A stretch of DNA of 64,000 bases from Melitaea cinxia (taxonomy: Eukaryota > Arthropoda > Insecta > Lepidoptera > Nymphalidae), in assembly GCF_905220565.1 (NCBI RefSeq), contig NC_059408.1, positions 5,828,508-5,892,507 of the forward strand, written 5' to 3'. The notes beneath the pieces are model-generated. The model ran no database searches, was not told the origin of the DNA, and worked only from the letters and a program-made list of their open reading frames with translations. Both the position numbers and the translations under genes were made by a program. Positions 43,615 to 54,463 of the stretch are shown here, one piece after another; the stretch's first letter is position 1; each line of letters starts with the position of its first letter.

Positions 43615-43795
43615 TCTATATATATAAAAGCGAAAGGCTTGCAACCGAACGGGTACCTACTGAACGGGTTTTCATGCGGTTTCACCAATAGAGAGAGGGC
43701 TAAGCCGATTTTAATGAGAGTTTCATTTGAAGTTTGCTGGGAAAAACTTTGTGACACATTGATTTCAATGCGGGCGAAACCGCGGGCACAGCCAG
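43615..43795 (+). mobile_element. Small Helitron, 181 bp, terminal CTAG mutated to CCAG
   Basis: Starts TCTATATATATAAAAGCGAA after A (43614). Ends GCGGGCGAAACCGCGGGCAC, AGCCAG before T (43796). The end region GCGGGCGAAACCGCGGGC can fold (GCGG..CCGC), as expected for a Helitron 3' hairpin. One transition in CTAG presumably kills the 3' end. Confidence 0.6.
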
Positions 43796-43862
43796 TTTGT
43801 ATATAAAACCTACAAGAATAGATTTGTTACACATTTCATTTTGTTTTTCGTTATATATATAT

Positions 43863-43916
43863 TATATATACTTGTAATATATATATATATATATATATAT
43901 ATTACAAGTATATATA
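43863..43916. repeat. Perfect 54-bp palindrome in a (TA)n tract
   Basis: CTTGTAAT (43871-43878) and ATTACAAG (43901-43908) sit symmetrically in alternating TA, and the symmetry extends to 43863 and 43916 without mismatch. It could extrude as a cruciform. Replication slippage or a palindromic duplication could create it. Confidence 0.9.
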
Positions 43917-44997
43917 CACATATATATATTCAAAAATGTCTTATTGAGTAAAGTAAATTGTCTTTAATTTCAGCAACTTTAATAATACACACATGAATAA
44001 GTTAGTTATGAGCTTTACATCAAACAATAAACAATAGTTCTAAGATATAAGTATTATAAAGTAGCACTCAAAGTTTTTCTTCCAATTTTTATATTTATCT
44101 TATGAGTAAAGAAAACATTTTTAATCATAAAAGACTATCTAAAGTTATAAACGCTTTTTCATTTAACAAGTGCTTAAATGAGTAATATGACAAGACTTAA
44201 TGTAAGTAATATCGTAAAACAAATATTTTGTCTATCACAAAGAGATCGCAATTAATTTAATGCAAACAGCCCAGAACTGCTAATCTACATCACAAATATT
44301 GAATACGTTTCTCGATTGTAAAAGACGTGAACAAATTGAATCGTGTCAGTTTTAATACAATCTGTGTCTTGATTGTTATTACAAAGTTTGTAAACATTGC
44401 CGGCGACCAATTTGTCGATGTGATTATAATGACGTGAGGTTAGGGCTGCCACATTTTACGATGTCTTGGGAATATTTTTTGTGATAGTTTTTGTTGTAAT
44501 ATCATGTCATCATGATATGGTTATAGTAATAAAAACATGATGTTTGTAATATTTTTGATAGATTCGTTCTGCATGATACCCTTCGTGAGCACGTAAACAC
44601 TCCTTTAAAAGAGTAATTATTACTAACTGACGAATATAACTAAAAACTGCGTATTTGAAAGAATTATTTTCCGTACAATGTTATTTATTGTAAATTATAG
44701 CCGTACTTACGCGCTCATTAGACGGTTATGCAGAAGTATGTTAGAGTGTCTCGTATATTAAGACAAAGTAAAATAAAAAAGACAATTTTTTTTTTCACGT
44801 TAAACATGATCTATAATCCCAACAGAACCCCCCATTTGAAGGAACGTAATTAGGAGTCGAACGCCCTTTATGAACGCCAATCAACCTTATACGAAACATT
44901 TTATATAATTTTTTAAGCGTAATAAAATATAACACAAGCATCAGAACTTTACATACAACACATAAAAGTATAAGATAAAAATAAATATAAACAAAAA
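43917..44997. other. AT-rich DNA, nothing recognised
   Basis: No exon, RNA or repeat seen. Confidence 0.5.
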
Positions 44998-45217
44998 CGC
45001 TTCAAATTCAACGGACCCTGTGGTAGATTAGAAATCCTATGTCAGGCGTCCGGAAACGTACACAACACACAAGCACCAACTTCCAGAATACAACAAACAA
45101 CTTTGTCGACTAAACACCACTAGAGCTTTAGTCAGTCGCTAAGACCACAGCGTCAAATCGTCGTGTTATATATCGTCATAGAGTATATACCTAACCTTCA
45201 TATACTATGAACCCTCA
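44998..45217 (-). mobile_element. Diverged tRNA-derived SINE whose head is tandemly amplified
   Basis: The + strand runs ACGCTTCAAATTCAACGGAC, CCTGTGGTAGATTAG, CGTCCGGAAACGTACACAAC, CAAGCACCAACTTCCAGAAT up to GCTAAGACCACAGCGTCAAA. On the minus strand the last part is TTGACGCTGTGGTCTTAGCG, matching the TTGGCGCAGCGGTCATAG head of the 14491 SINE, so TGACGCTGTGG is a worn A box. No B box survives. Confidence 0.6.
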
Positions 45218-45388
45218 GTCAGTCGCTTAGACCACAGCGTCAAATCGTCGTGTTATATATCGTCATAGAGTATATACCTAACCTTCATATACTATGAACC
45301 CTCAGTCAGTCGCTTAGACCACAGCGTCAAATCGTCGTGTTATATATCCTCATGGAGTATATACCTAACCGTCATATACTATGAACCT
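45131..45388. repeat. 87-bp tandem repeat, three copies
   Basis: Units start at 45131, 45218 and 45305, each GTCAGTCGCTAAGACCACAG or GTCAGTCGCTTAGACCACAG and ending TATACTATGAACC(CTCA). Units 1 and 2 differ only at that A/T. Unit 3 (84 bp) adds a few changes (CGTCATAGAG to CCTCATGGAG, CTTCATATAC to CGTCATATAC). Each unit contains the SINE head in reverse. Confidence 0.95.
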
Positions 45389-47061
45389 AATATAATACAT
45401 TTATTTACATTTTTTGCACAACAATGCAAAAGGTTACAAAAAATAGCGATAAGGAAATTAAAATAATTAATTTAAACAAGTTGCAACAGGTGGCCTGATT
45501 ATTAACTCAATGACATCTTCAAGGTGAACTTGTGGAAGAGAAGTGGCGTTAAAAAAGTGAGAATGGAAGCAAATTCTTAATAGTTAATTACAATAATGTA
45601 TCAATCACTCTGAGAGGTATGAAAAGTGAAGACACATTGAGTTATGAGAGATGAGCTTTCAGTGCAGAATTGAGCGCTGGCATTCGAAAAGTCATACTTC
45701 AACAATTTAAGGATAGTAATATAGTAGTATAGTAGTAGATATGTAATGAGTAGTAAACTACTTAACAAAAACATTTTCTGTTTGCAAACCCTCTGTAGCT
45801 AAGCGCTCAACATCCGTGCCTATTTCTATACCAACAATAATAAATATTGATAAACATTTTTCTTGCTTATTTTATACATGTATTGTTCCTGGTTGTATAA
45901 TAAAGTATAATTGTATTTGCATTTGATAAACATAACACAGATCGTATCTGGTGCATAAGCGTTAAACAAGAGTGGCGGTAATAGTGTTAATTTTAACGCA
46001 ATCAGTTATGTAACTGATGCGACAAACTTTACATATATTACCGATGACTAATTTGTTGAAGCGACGACGTGAAGTAGGTTTGCCATGTGACATTTATAGT
46101 GTTATTGAATTATTTACTTTAATAATATACATCAGTTTTAGTTCGTATTTCAAATTGGTTAAACCAAGAAAGGATAAGACTTTCAATTCGAAGGTTTTTG
46201 TTTATGTGTTACGTCATATACTATTTTGATAATTCTTTTTATATTCAAAATCTGGTGTTTGTTACGGGGTACCACATATGGGGTATATATCCTCATTTTA
46301 TTCTTTGTCAATGTAAATTATAATTTTTTTGTTGTAGTTCTTTTTTGTTGTAGTTCTTTTTTGTTGTGCAGCTTTCCTTAATAGTATTTTCAATAAAGAT
46401 GTATTTATCTTTTACAAGCTGCTCTATATATTATTATTACTATATTTTATTTTCTATAATTTTTTACAACAACAAACTCAAAAAAAAAGAATTATTGAAC
46501 ATAGTGTAGTAATTTGGAAGTTATGCGTGTACATTCATAACGGTAATTTGTTTTTATTTGTATAGAAGATAAAACCTAAATTATTATTAAATATTTGAAG
46601 CTACTTGGCAATGAAAATATTGAAAAATATACTAATAAAACTCTATCAGTAAAATCCATCAAGTAAAATCTCAGAAAAAAAACTAAGTTAAAAAAATATA
46701 CGAGACTGTCTCAAACTTTCCAAAAACATGGAACTACCTAGCCTTGATTAAATTTGATATTAACAAAGGCGTCGCTTAAAGGCCGCTTATTACACCGATG
46801 TGTAGTTGATTTGAATTGTTTTCGTCATGTTAACCAAACCTTTTTCTAATTGTAGTCACATTCCAGTCCGTCACTAAGTCCCGATGTATCATTTTGAATC
46901 ATCTGACTACAAAAAATGTGACATTAATATAGAGTATATGGTCAAACATTTATTTTCTGTATGTGATGGGAGCTAAAGTTTATTTGGTTTAAAGTAGATG
47001 ATTTAGTTTATATTTTAGATTTATTTAATACTTTCTAATACACTTAAACGCAACAGCTTTC
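45389..47061. other. AT-rich DNA with a worn DINE-like trace
   Basis: At 46160-46290 CTTTCAATTCGAAGG, TACGTCATATACTATTTTGATAATTC and GGGGTACCACATATGG vaguely follow the DINE/MINE order. A 16-bp unit TTTTTTGTTGTAGTTC repeats about 2.6 times at 46325-46366. No exon seen. Confidence 0.4.
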
Positions 47062-47165
47062 CGATTCAGCTTGTAGCATCCCACTGCTGGGCATAGGCCT
47101 ATTTCTCCACGTAGAAGAAGGATTAAAGCTTAATCCACCACGCTGCTCCCTGTGGTTGCCGGATT
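47062..47165 (-). mobile_element. SINE tail fragment
   Basis: ATTCAGCTTGTAGCATCCCA, CTGCTGGGCATAGGCCTATT, CTTAATCCACCACGCTGCTC: reverse complement of the 17639 SINE tail. Confidence 0.75.
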
Positions 47166-47480
47166 ATTAGTTGGATGGACATTTAAACATTACATTGTAT
47201 TAAACTTAGTAGTCCCAATCTTAGCTCTATTAAATCCACGTGAAGTTATTATGTGAACAAGGCTTTGATTTTAGTAAGCGCTCATATGATGGAGCGTTAG
47301 TACTTAGCAGTTCCGGTGAGAGTTTAATGTGGGAGGTATATTAACAATTGTATTTGAACAAGACTGTGCTAAATATTCATCGGTAATAAGTGTAAATATA
47401 TACATAGATAAGAAAATAATAACGTTTAGAAATTAGAAAGGAATTATGTGTATACTTCTCCATAAACAGTAATTAGTAAA
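47166..47480. other. AT-rich DNA, nothing recognised
   Basis: No exon, RNA or repeat seen. Confidence 0.5.
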
Positions 47481-47632
47481 GAAAAAAAACCGTCAGCGTC
47501 GGACCACGTCCTTTTTTTTTTACTAGGCAGTCACAGGACTGTCGATCTGTAGTAATAAAGAAAATTCGCCTGTGGTATTATTATAATGCATGCATGATTA
47601 ACAAAAGGCACGGGCATTTTGAGCCCGTGGAT
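47481..47632 (+). repeat. Second copy of the CCGTCAGCGTCGGACC repeat
   Basis: CCGTCAGCGTCGGACCACGT, ACTAGGCAGTCACAGGACTG, TTCGCCTGTGGTATTATTAT, then CACGGGCATTTTGAGCCCGT. It includes ~25 bp (AACAAAAGGCACGGGCATTT region) missing at 26852. CACGGGC...GCCCGTG forms a small terminal hairpin here. Confidence 0.65.
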
Positions 47633-48048
47633 CAAAATTTTTAAATAAATAAAAAAAATATTCATCGGTACACACTACGTCGATACGATACGACGTTTTT
47701 TGGTGTTTTAAAAAAATTGTATACGTAAAGTTCTTTTTTATATTAATAGTAATGTAGTAGATGCTTTTCCTGTTTTATGTAATTTGTAGTACTTGTCAGG
47801 TTGTTAAATATTTACGGCAACCATCTCCAAAAATCTCATACATAAATGTACGTATCGTAAAACACAACAATTTAATTAGAAATACAAACAAATTGTGTAC
47901 TTAGTGAAATATTCATGCTTCGCTTAGTCGAAAGCGTCGTTTGATGTATAGGGTCACTTTTAGGGATCCTTTCAAATCCTTTTTATCACGTTTTCTTATC
48001 CTTTCTGTAGTAAAACGTAGAGGTTGGTTTACTACAGTTAAAAGTGTA
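47633..48048. other. AT-rich DNA, nothing recognised
   Basis: No exon, RNA or repeat seen. Confidence 0.5.
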
Positions 48049-48585
48049 AACGATAAACAAGCGTGCGGCTCTCCTGATGGTTTGCGATTACCGTAGCTTA
48101 TATTCGCCTTACCCCCCGATCCTCTCCAGGAGCACTGGTCACGTTACTTACCACAAGATCACAACACTGCTTGAAAGCAGTATTATTTAGCTGTGATCTT
48201 CTGTAACATTGGGGTACTTAAGTATCGTATTATTTGTATCGTATTATTAGTAAGTATCGTATTATTTGTATCTACGTGTGTATACATTATTATGTATGTG
48301 TGCATTTATATATTGTATAATTATGTATTTATATTATATTTTTATTATCTATATGTTTAGATTGTACACGCTAATTTTGCGACTGTTTTATAAGTTTCCT
48401 GTAGCAGGACTACTGGAAGAGATTCCAACATGGGATAAGTAGTGCCTTTGTACCAGCAGTGTTTATAAGAGCTATTTCCTTTTGCTATACTAGTGTACAT
48501 AAATTGTTAAATAAATAAATAAATACTTTCCCAGTAGGGCTGCGCCAAACTTTGAGCAGAATATTTCCTGCTGTGCCCTAATACT
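48049..48585 (-). mobile_element. SINE-like retroposon, interrupted
   Basis: ACGATAAACAAGCGTGCGGC, TCTCCTGATGGTTTGCGATT, GGAGCACTGGTCACGTTACT, CAGTATTATTTAGCTGTGAT, then, after a 304-bp insertion, TTTCCCAGTAGGGCTGCGCC, TTTCCTGCTGTGCCCT. Same family as 31089. It lacks part of the CAACACCAGAAGCATCGC block. Confidence 0.7.
48220..48523 (+). mobile_element. LINE/SINE 3' tail nested in the SINE-like copy
   Basis: Inserted between GGGGTACTT (ends 48219) and TACTTTCCCAG (from 48524), giving a possible 5-bp TACTT duplication. It contains GACTACTGGAAGAGATTCCA, GTGCCTTTGTACCAGCAGTG and an (AATA)n tail, like 8114-8374. The early part has a short GTATCGTATTATT repeat. Confidence 0.6.
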
Positions 48586-48819
48586 TAATTAGCCTGTTAT
48601 GTAAGTTTAACAGTAATGTGGAGTACAAAAGTATAAAACATATGTTTTTGAAACAACTTGAATCAAACAACAACAAGATAATTTATCCTTGAATACAGTT
48701 TCTAGCATTTAGAAATTTATTACAAAAGTCACATGAAATACAGCAAAATCATAAATATTTTGTAATATAACCAAGAAAGATTTTTTTTAAATACATTTTC
48801 TCTACGGAACCCTAGCCGC

Positions 48820-48945
48820 GCGTCTATCTAACGATTACCCGGTCTTATTAATGTGACGTCACACTGGTCGTTACTCACGGCCAGTCAGAGGGGTGACCGT
48901 TGACCCGGAAGCTATGACGTCATTAATTTTACACCTCCATGCACT
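48820..48945. promoter_or_regulatory. GC-rich patch with two TGACGTCA sites and a DR1-like nuclear-receptor motif
   Basis: Perfect palindromic CRE/ATF consensus TGACGTCA at 48854-48861 and 48915-48922, centres 61 bp apart. Between them, TGACCG-T-TGACCC (48894-48906) is, on the minus strand, GGGTCA-A-CGGTCA, a direct repeat of nuclear-receptor half-sites spaced by one. No repeat family is evident apart from CTCTACGGAACCCT at its left edge, which echoes a common lepidopteran repeat. A candidate enhancer only. Confidence 0.35.
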
Positions 48946-49343
48946 TGTATTATTCTGTATATAAAAACAAAGAGTGAAAAAGTTTGTTGGAAACGTAAAT
49001 TTATTACAATGCTATAAAATTCTTAACTTTTTGATTTTATATAAAAACTTTAAAACACCAGCTGAATGTTTCATGAATGAGATGAGTAATTTGAGACAAA
49101 TATGTCATACTTGGATTTAAAAGAGAATCTTTGTGAACTAAGCTTATCCAGATTCACGTAGTTCTTGTCATTTAAATCAAAAGCGATCTATCAATTTAAA
49201 CTTCTAAAATAAAAAAGTAAGACCAATACTTACTACTAGTTTTTTTTGTTGGGCTTTTTTGCGAAACTTTTTGCATGTGGAAGTTGGAGTTAGGTATAAT
49301 ATACCCAACAACGTGGAAGTAAAATTTAAAATTTAAAATAATA
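48946..49343. other. AT-rich DNA, nothing recognised
   Basis: No exon, RNA or repeat seen. Confidence 0.5.
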
Positions 49344-49514
49344 AACGCTTCACACTTAACGGATCCCCCAGTAGGATTTTCTCCTGTGTCGGGGGTCCGG
49401 AAACACACACAATACACAAACACAACGCCCAGACCACGACTAACATCTATATGGTCGAACCCGCAACCGCTAGCGTAACAGCCAGTGCTACGACCGCTTC
49501 ACCAACGCGTCGTC
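49344..49514 (-). mobile_element. tRNA-derived SINE with a 29-bp deletion in its head
   Basis: The + strand has CGCTTCACACTTAACGGATC, CCCCAGTAGGATTTTCTCCT, GGGGGTCCGGAAACACACAC, CTATATGGTCGAACCCGCAA, CACCAACGCGTCGTC. Against the copy at 55557, the 29 bp after TATGGTCGA and before ACCCGC are missing. TCGA borders the deletion on both sides, so it arose by recombination or slippage at a 4-bp repeat. It removes half of the B box. Confidence 0.8.
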
Positions 49515-52196
49515 AATACGGACTTATCTGTGATGCTTGGCCTGTTTCTGTGAAGTTTACCGCTATTTATCGTAATGACCATTGAACTTAAAAATATCCA
49601 CCGAAGAACTTAGACCGCCTATTCAAATTTAAGTTTATGAAGTTTATAAACACTGTAGAATATAATTATAATGATTATTTCCAAGTTCATATCATTGATA
49701 TCCACTACTTAGTTTTGGTTATCCACCAAAAATCTTGGTATAACCCAATAAACAATAATATGTTGAAATAATGGTTTTTACAGCATTTATTTCATATTAA
49801 TAGACGAATGTTATTCAGTGCACTTGTATTATTAGGTTGGAACATTTATTATGTTTAACATCGTCTTTTGAATAAAAAGAATGCTACGACAAGCCGTAGC
49901 CGTAGAGCTTGTAGCGGAAACTTGTAGACACGTGCTACTATAGTTACGTATAGAACATCGGTTTTGAAAGGTAGTATATAAGTGTCAACAGTTTTAAGGT
50001 TTTAAATGTTAAATTAAGATTAGTTGAAAAAAATACATCTGTGAATAAAATTATATGAATCAACGAAATGTAAGAGAAAAAAAAGTTAAGGAAATTAATT
50101 TTGTTGAATGTCAAATTTTTCAAGAACACGTAAGAATATAAACAATTTTATCATCAAGGTGATTTTTAAAATATAAAAAAAGATTATAGAACAATAGTTC
50201 GAGTTGAAAAATGTTTTTAAATTCACTTGTAAAGATATGATAAAAATAACAGTTTATTAAAATCTGTTTTGAAAATTAAGTGCATCGTGATTAAATATTA
50301 ATATAATCGATCACAAGCGGTTGGCGCTTGAGGCATTGAAATAGAATCGACCCAGTTATCGTACATGATAAATTTCCTAGTAATTTCATAAAATCACTCA
50401 AGAGTAACAAGCGTGGAAAATCTTCAAATGGACTGTAATGATCAACAGCGCCGAGTCTTTGAGTGAAGAGGAATCATTTAACGTCTGAAAAGTCAGTTGA
50501 AGTAATTGTGAAATATATTAAGTGAGATACATTTCAGGGTTCTGTACTATTTCTGATCCTTGTATTTTTTTTTACAATTGGACATTGTTTTTGAAAGTAA
50601 AGTTATTAAAGTATAATTGTCTTAATCTATATTGAAATAAAGTACTTACTTACATACAAATCAAAGGATATAGGAAGTTTTAATTCAACCGTTAGTTTCA
50701 CAACCGTTGTACACATAACAGCCTCAGGGATAGCGTGGCGATGGTCCAGAAACAACATTTATACTTTTACGACGTGAAATACCCGATAAGTCCATTATAT
50801 ATAGAATATAAATGTGAAAACACTATTTTTAAAGAATGAATGGGGTAATTGAAAGCACTTCAAGCGTTAAGGTGAAAAATTTCGTTTTAAATTTTAAACT
50901 TCCGCTGTAAAACGGCAGAAACTGTAATTGGGTGGAAATTTATCTTTTTTTTGTATTAAAAGGGTTAATGTGTAGTTGTCTATGCTTCGCATGACTACGG
51001 AACCTTAGACTTCCAAATAAACTTATCTGAATTTGTCGGGACATATTTGCCTCTCTCCATTATTAATCTTTCTAACAAACAGACAAAAGTTTTTCCCTTT
51101 CTTTTCGAACACTGTAAACCCATATTTTATTCCGCTTTAAGACTTTATCTATATAATAATCTAATAATTTTGTTTGAACAATTGTCTTAAAACCTTGAAA
51201 AATTATATATTATTTTAAAATAACAACTTATATTTAATAATAATTAAACAAAAATGTAAAAAATGTGCCTAGTGGTATATCCACGTATTGTGTTTTTATT
51301 TGCAAAAACATTCACATTTATTCCCGACATGTTAGTTTCAGTCGAACAAACAACAATCCATACATAAAAGATCAGAGTTAAAATAAATTCAAAGCAAAGA
51401 TTATTTTATATTTTTAAAAACATAAAATTAAATATTAATAACAGTTCTTGATTTCATTTAGAAGGGATAGGTCTTTTAATCTAATATTTTTTTATTATTT
51501 TAAAGGTTGATCTGTCGAATATTACATATATGTGTATTAATTTTTCGTTCTTATTTTTTTTATGCTATGACGTCTTTACAGAAAAGAAAAACAACAATTG
51601 AAGTATCAATAAAGACATAAATAAATACTCAGTGGAGTATTATAGGAGCCATGTTTTTCAACTTATACAGATTATTTTAAAAACAAAATACATTACAACT
51701 AACCGTTTCTTCATTTAAAGCGTGACGTTTTTCTGTTTAAAGTTATAAAAAAAAAAATCTGTGTTCTAAGTAAAAAAAGTTGTCGACGCTCTTTACTCAA
51801 AACTCACATGCGCCTGCGCTTTTAAAATTAGGCACGAAGGAGTTCATATGTGGCTAAATTTAATATGATCAGCAGAGTGGTGACGTCGTATTATTTCAAA
51901 ACGATGGACTCTTGGAACTTTCCAACGGGTTCACTGTTCGATAGGACACCCTACTCAATAAGCGGCTTAACAGACGTTGTGACGATCCATCACGCCACCT
52001 GCCCGACTAGCTAATTGTACTATCGATTTTTCAATTAAAAGACGGCTGCTAAGCTTAGCACAGCTGATAAATTCTCATGCCTTAGATGAAGGCTCATATA
52101 CTACTCTGGAAGGTTTTTAATTTTCAAAATTAATTATCAAATGTGGTATAAAAAAAAACATAATTGATTTTCATGGCTATATTTATATTGTAGTTT
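49515..52196. other. AT-rich DNA, nothing recognised
   Basis: A mildly GC-richer patch at 51870-52010 matches nothing I know. No exon with supported splice sites was seen. Confidence 0.5.
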
Positions 52197-52411
52197 ATGA
52201 GCACCAGGAACTTTGCTATTGTTGCCTACCTATCCACTAGGAGCTACTTTACTCACCACAAGAATGTGTTCTTAAGTAGCTCCTGAGGATAACCTTTCTT
52301 GCGATCAGTGTTATTTAGCTGTGATTTTCTTTAAGGTCTCAATCTTAAAATGCTTCCTCTGTCAGGTTGCTCCAAATCTTGAACAAGATATTTTCAGCTG
52401 ACCTACATCAA
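52197..52411 (-). mobile_element. SINE-like retroposon, strongly decayed
   Basis: GAGCACCAGGAACTTTGC, AGGAGCTACTTTACTCACCA, CAGTGTTATTTAGCTGTGAT, TTTCTTTAAGGTC, GTCAGGTTGCTCCAAATCTT follow the family order with many changes. Confidence 0.55.
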
Positions 52412-53440
52412 TAAAAATACATAAAAAATTTGTTTAAGTTTTAATTTAACACTGTGTGGTGATATTATTATCAATATTTTATGCATACAAGCAAATTAAT
52501 TGAGTAAACTCTCGTTTTTTGTCCATCTTAAAAAAAAAATATTACAATTTGTAGAAGTAATTTTTTTAGCATAGTCTGTCACATCCTATAAATAGTGTAT
52601 AGTATATATGGTTAATTTGGGTCAAGGCAGTGGGTATTGCAACAATTATAGTCGTAATATATGATATAGTACTAAAAATATAACGAAATTAAAGTTTTGA
52701 AAATAATTATTTTTATGATATTTTATTTTTGCGTAATAATATTAATATGTAGTTAAACGGAACCATCTTTATGTTCATATTATATCTATCGTATGATTTT
52801 AAATATTGTAAATAATGTATGATATTTTTAATTAAAATGTTAAGTACTATTATCGTACAATATTAATAGAGGTATTAAATAATAACAGTGACAAATTACA
52901 TGAAAGGTCTGACAAGTTACTCATATTCTCGTAAACGATGTCGTCGGGGCGATCATTTATAACGCTGGCATAGACTTACTATGAGAGGTTTTAAGGATAC
53001 CTTATTTGTCACGCTAAGCGTTTAAAGATAATTCGACTCTTATAAGTACCCAGTGAAAAAATATTGTCGGAAATATTTGGATAAAATATTTATAATGCCG
53101 TTGTATCCGTTTTCCACGTAACATGCTAAGTATGCCATCATTGGATCTCAAAGCTACTTAATGGGTACAGGGAAAAGGAAAATATATTTTGTTTTTGTTT
53201 AGTCATAATTGCTATTTAATAAACTTAAAATTTTATTGAAAGTGATTCGTGACTTAAAAAGCTTATTACTCAGTACCATCACTAAGTAATAAGTAATAAG
53301 TTAAAAGAGGGACTGTTGAGTTTTTTAAGATTTCATCATAACATGATCCGCATTTCATATCACTGGCAGGTCCTTTTAACTGTAAATTATTTAAAAATAA
53401 TAATTTAAGTTGATTCGACTAAAGTATTTTGATTATGTAT
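52412..53440. other. AT-rich DNA, nothing recognised
   Basis: No exon, RNA or repeat seen. Confidence 0.5.
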
Positions 53441-53747
53441 ACAAATAAATCAAATTGGAGTGTCTGTTTGTAATATTAAATTTACCTCTTTTTACTATGT
53501 AGTAATACATATGTATGTATACACGATACATATACCAAAAGAACATTTTTAAAATTTTTGTCTGTCTGTCTGTTTGTTCCGGCTAATCTCCGAAATGGCT
53601 GGACCGATTTTGACGGGACTTTCACTGGCGGATAGCTGATTATAACAAGGAGTACCCTAAGCTACTTTTATTTTAGGAAATTTATTGATTTTAAATAACT
53701 TTTTTGTTAAATTCTACGCGGACGAAGTCTCAGGCACAGATAGCTAG
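53441..53747 (+). mobile_element. Helitron-like repeat (ATTGGAGTG family) with intact CTAG|T end
   Basis: ACAAATAAATCAAATTGGAG, TGTCTGTTTGTAATATTAAA, CCGAAATGGCTGGACCGATT, GACGGGACTTTCACTGGCGG, then ACGCGGACGAAGTCTCAGGC and CTAG at 53744-53747 followed by T. This is the copy that ties the family to Helitrons. The 5' TC start is not evident, so the left border is approximate. Confidence 0.65.
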
Positions 53748-53748
53748 T

Positions 53749-54215
53749 ATTTAATACAACAGTTAAGGTATATGAACTGAGAGTAAAAATATCTAAAGAT
53801 TTATTTATTAATATTATAAGATTAAAATATAGCTAGCGCTACATTAACGAATAAATAAGTAGATACATTAAAACTTTAAGGGAGTAAGAAACGTATGGAG
53901 TTCAAAATGTCTTAACTTTAAAAAACTTTGTCTGTAAAATAGAATTCGTCTGGTTTAAAACTTAAGCGAAGTCAGTATCAACGAAGTTTCGATTTAAGAA
54001 ATGATATTCCACTTCATAAAGCTGGATATTAAAGACATATTTTAGTATTAATGGCAACGATTTATCTCCAGTAAGAATCAATATTAATGGTCGTGCAAAA
54101 GTTTATTATTAAGGCATCTATTTAATGTTTATCATTTTGATGAAATACCAAAATAATAATCTCACAGCTCTTTACTGGTGACAACTCATTTTTATTTTCT
54201 TCGTTTACACTTCAC
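53749..54215. other. AT-rich DNA, nothing recognised
   Basis: No exon, RNA or repeat seen. Confidence 0.5.
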
Positions 54216-54463
54216 TTCTGTCTGTAATATCTTATTGCTGGCCATAGGCCTCTTTTCTGCATGTAGAAGAAGGATCAGAGCTAAACCCACCACGCTGCTC
54301 CGATCCCGGTTGTTATCATGTACTCCTATCAGGTGTACATGGTATCAACCGGAACCGAAGGTTAAACGTCTTCTCCGAGGCACGATGGAGAGACCCACAA
54401 AGACTGCACAAACACCCAGGTCACGGCAAACATCTGTATGGCCAATACAAACAGCCAGCCAGT
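54216..54463 (-). mobile_element. SINE with internal inverted duplication, head missing
   Basis: Tail first on the + strand: TCTGTCTGTAATATCTTATT, GGCCATAGGCCTCTTTTCTG, CCACCACGCTGCTCC. Then an 18-bp inverted repeat, CCGGTTGTTATCATGTAC (54306-54323) against GTACATGGTATCAACCGG (54335-54352; two mismatches), then CCGAGGCACGATGGAGAGAC, CACCCAGGTCACGGCAAACA. The A and B boxes are absent. The two minus and plus frames here are shadows. Confidence 0.75.
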
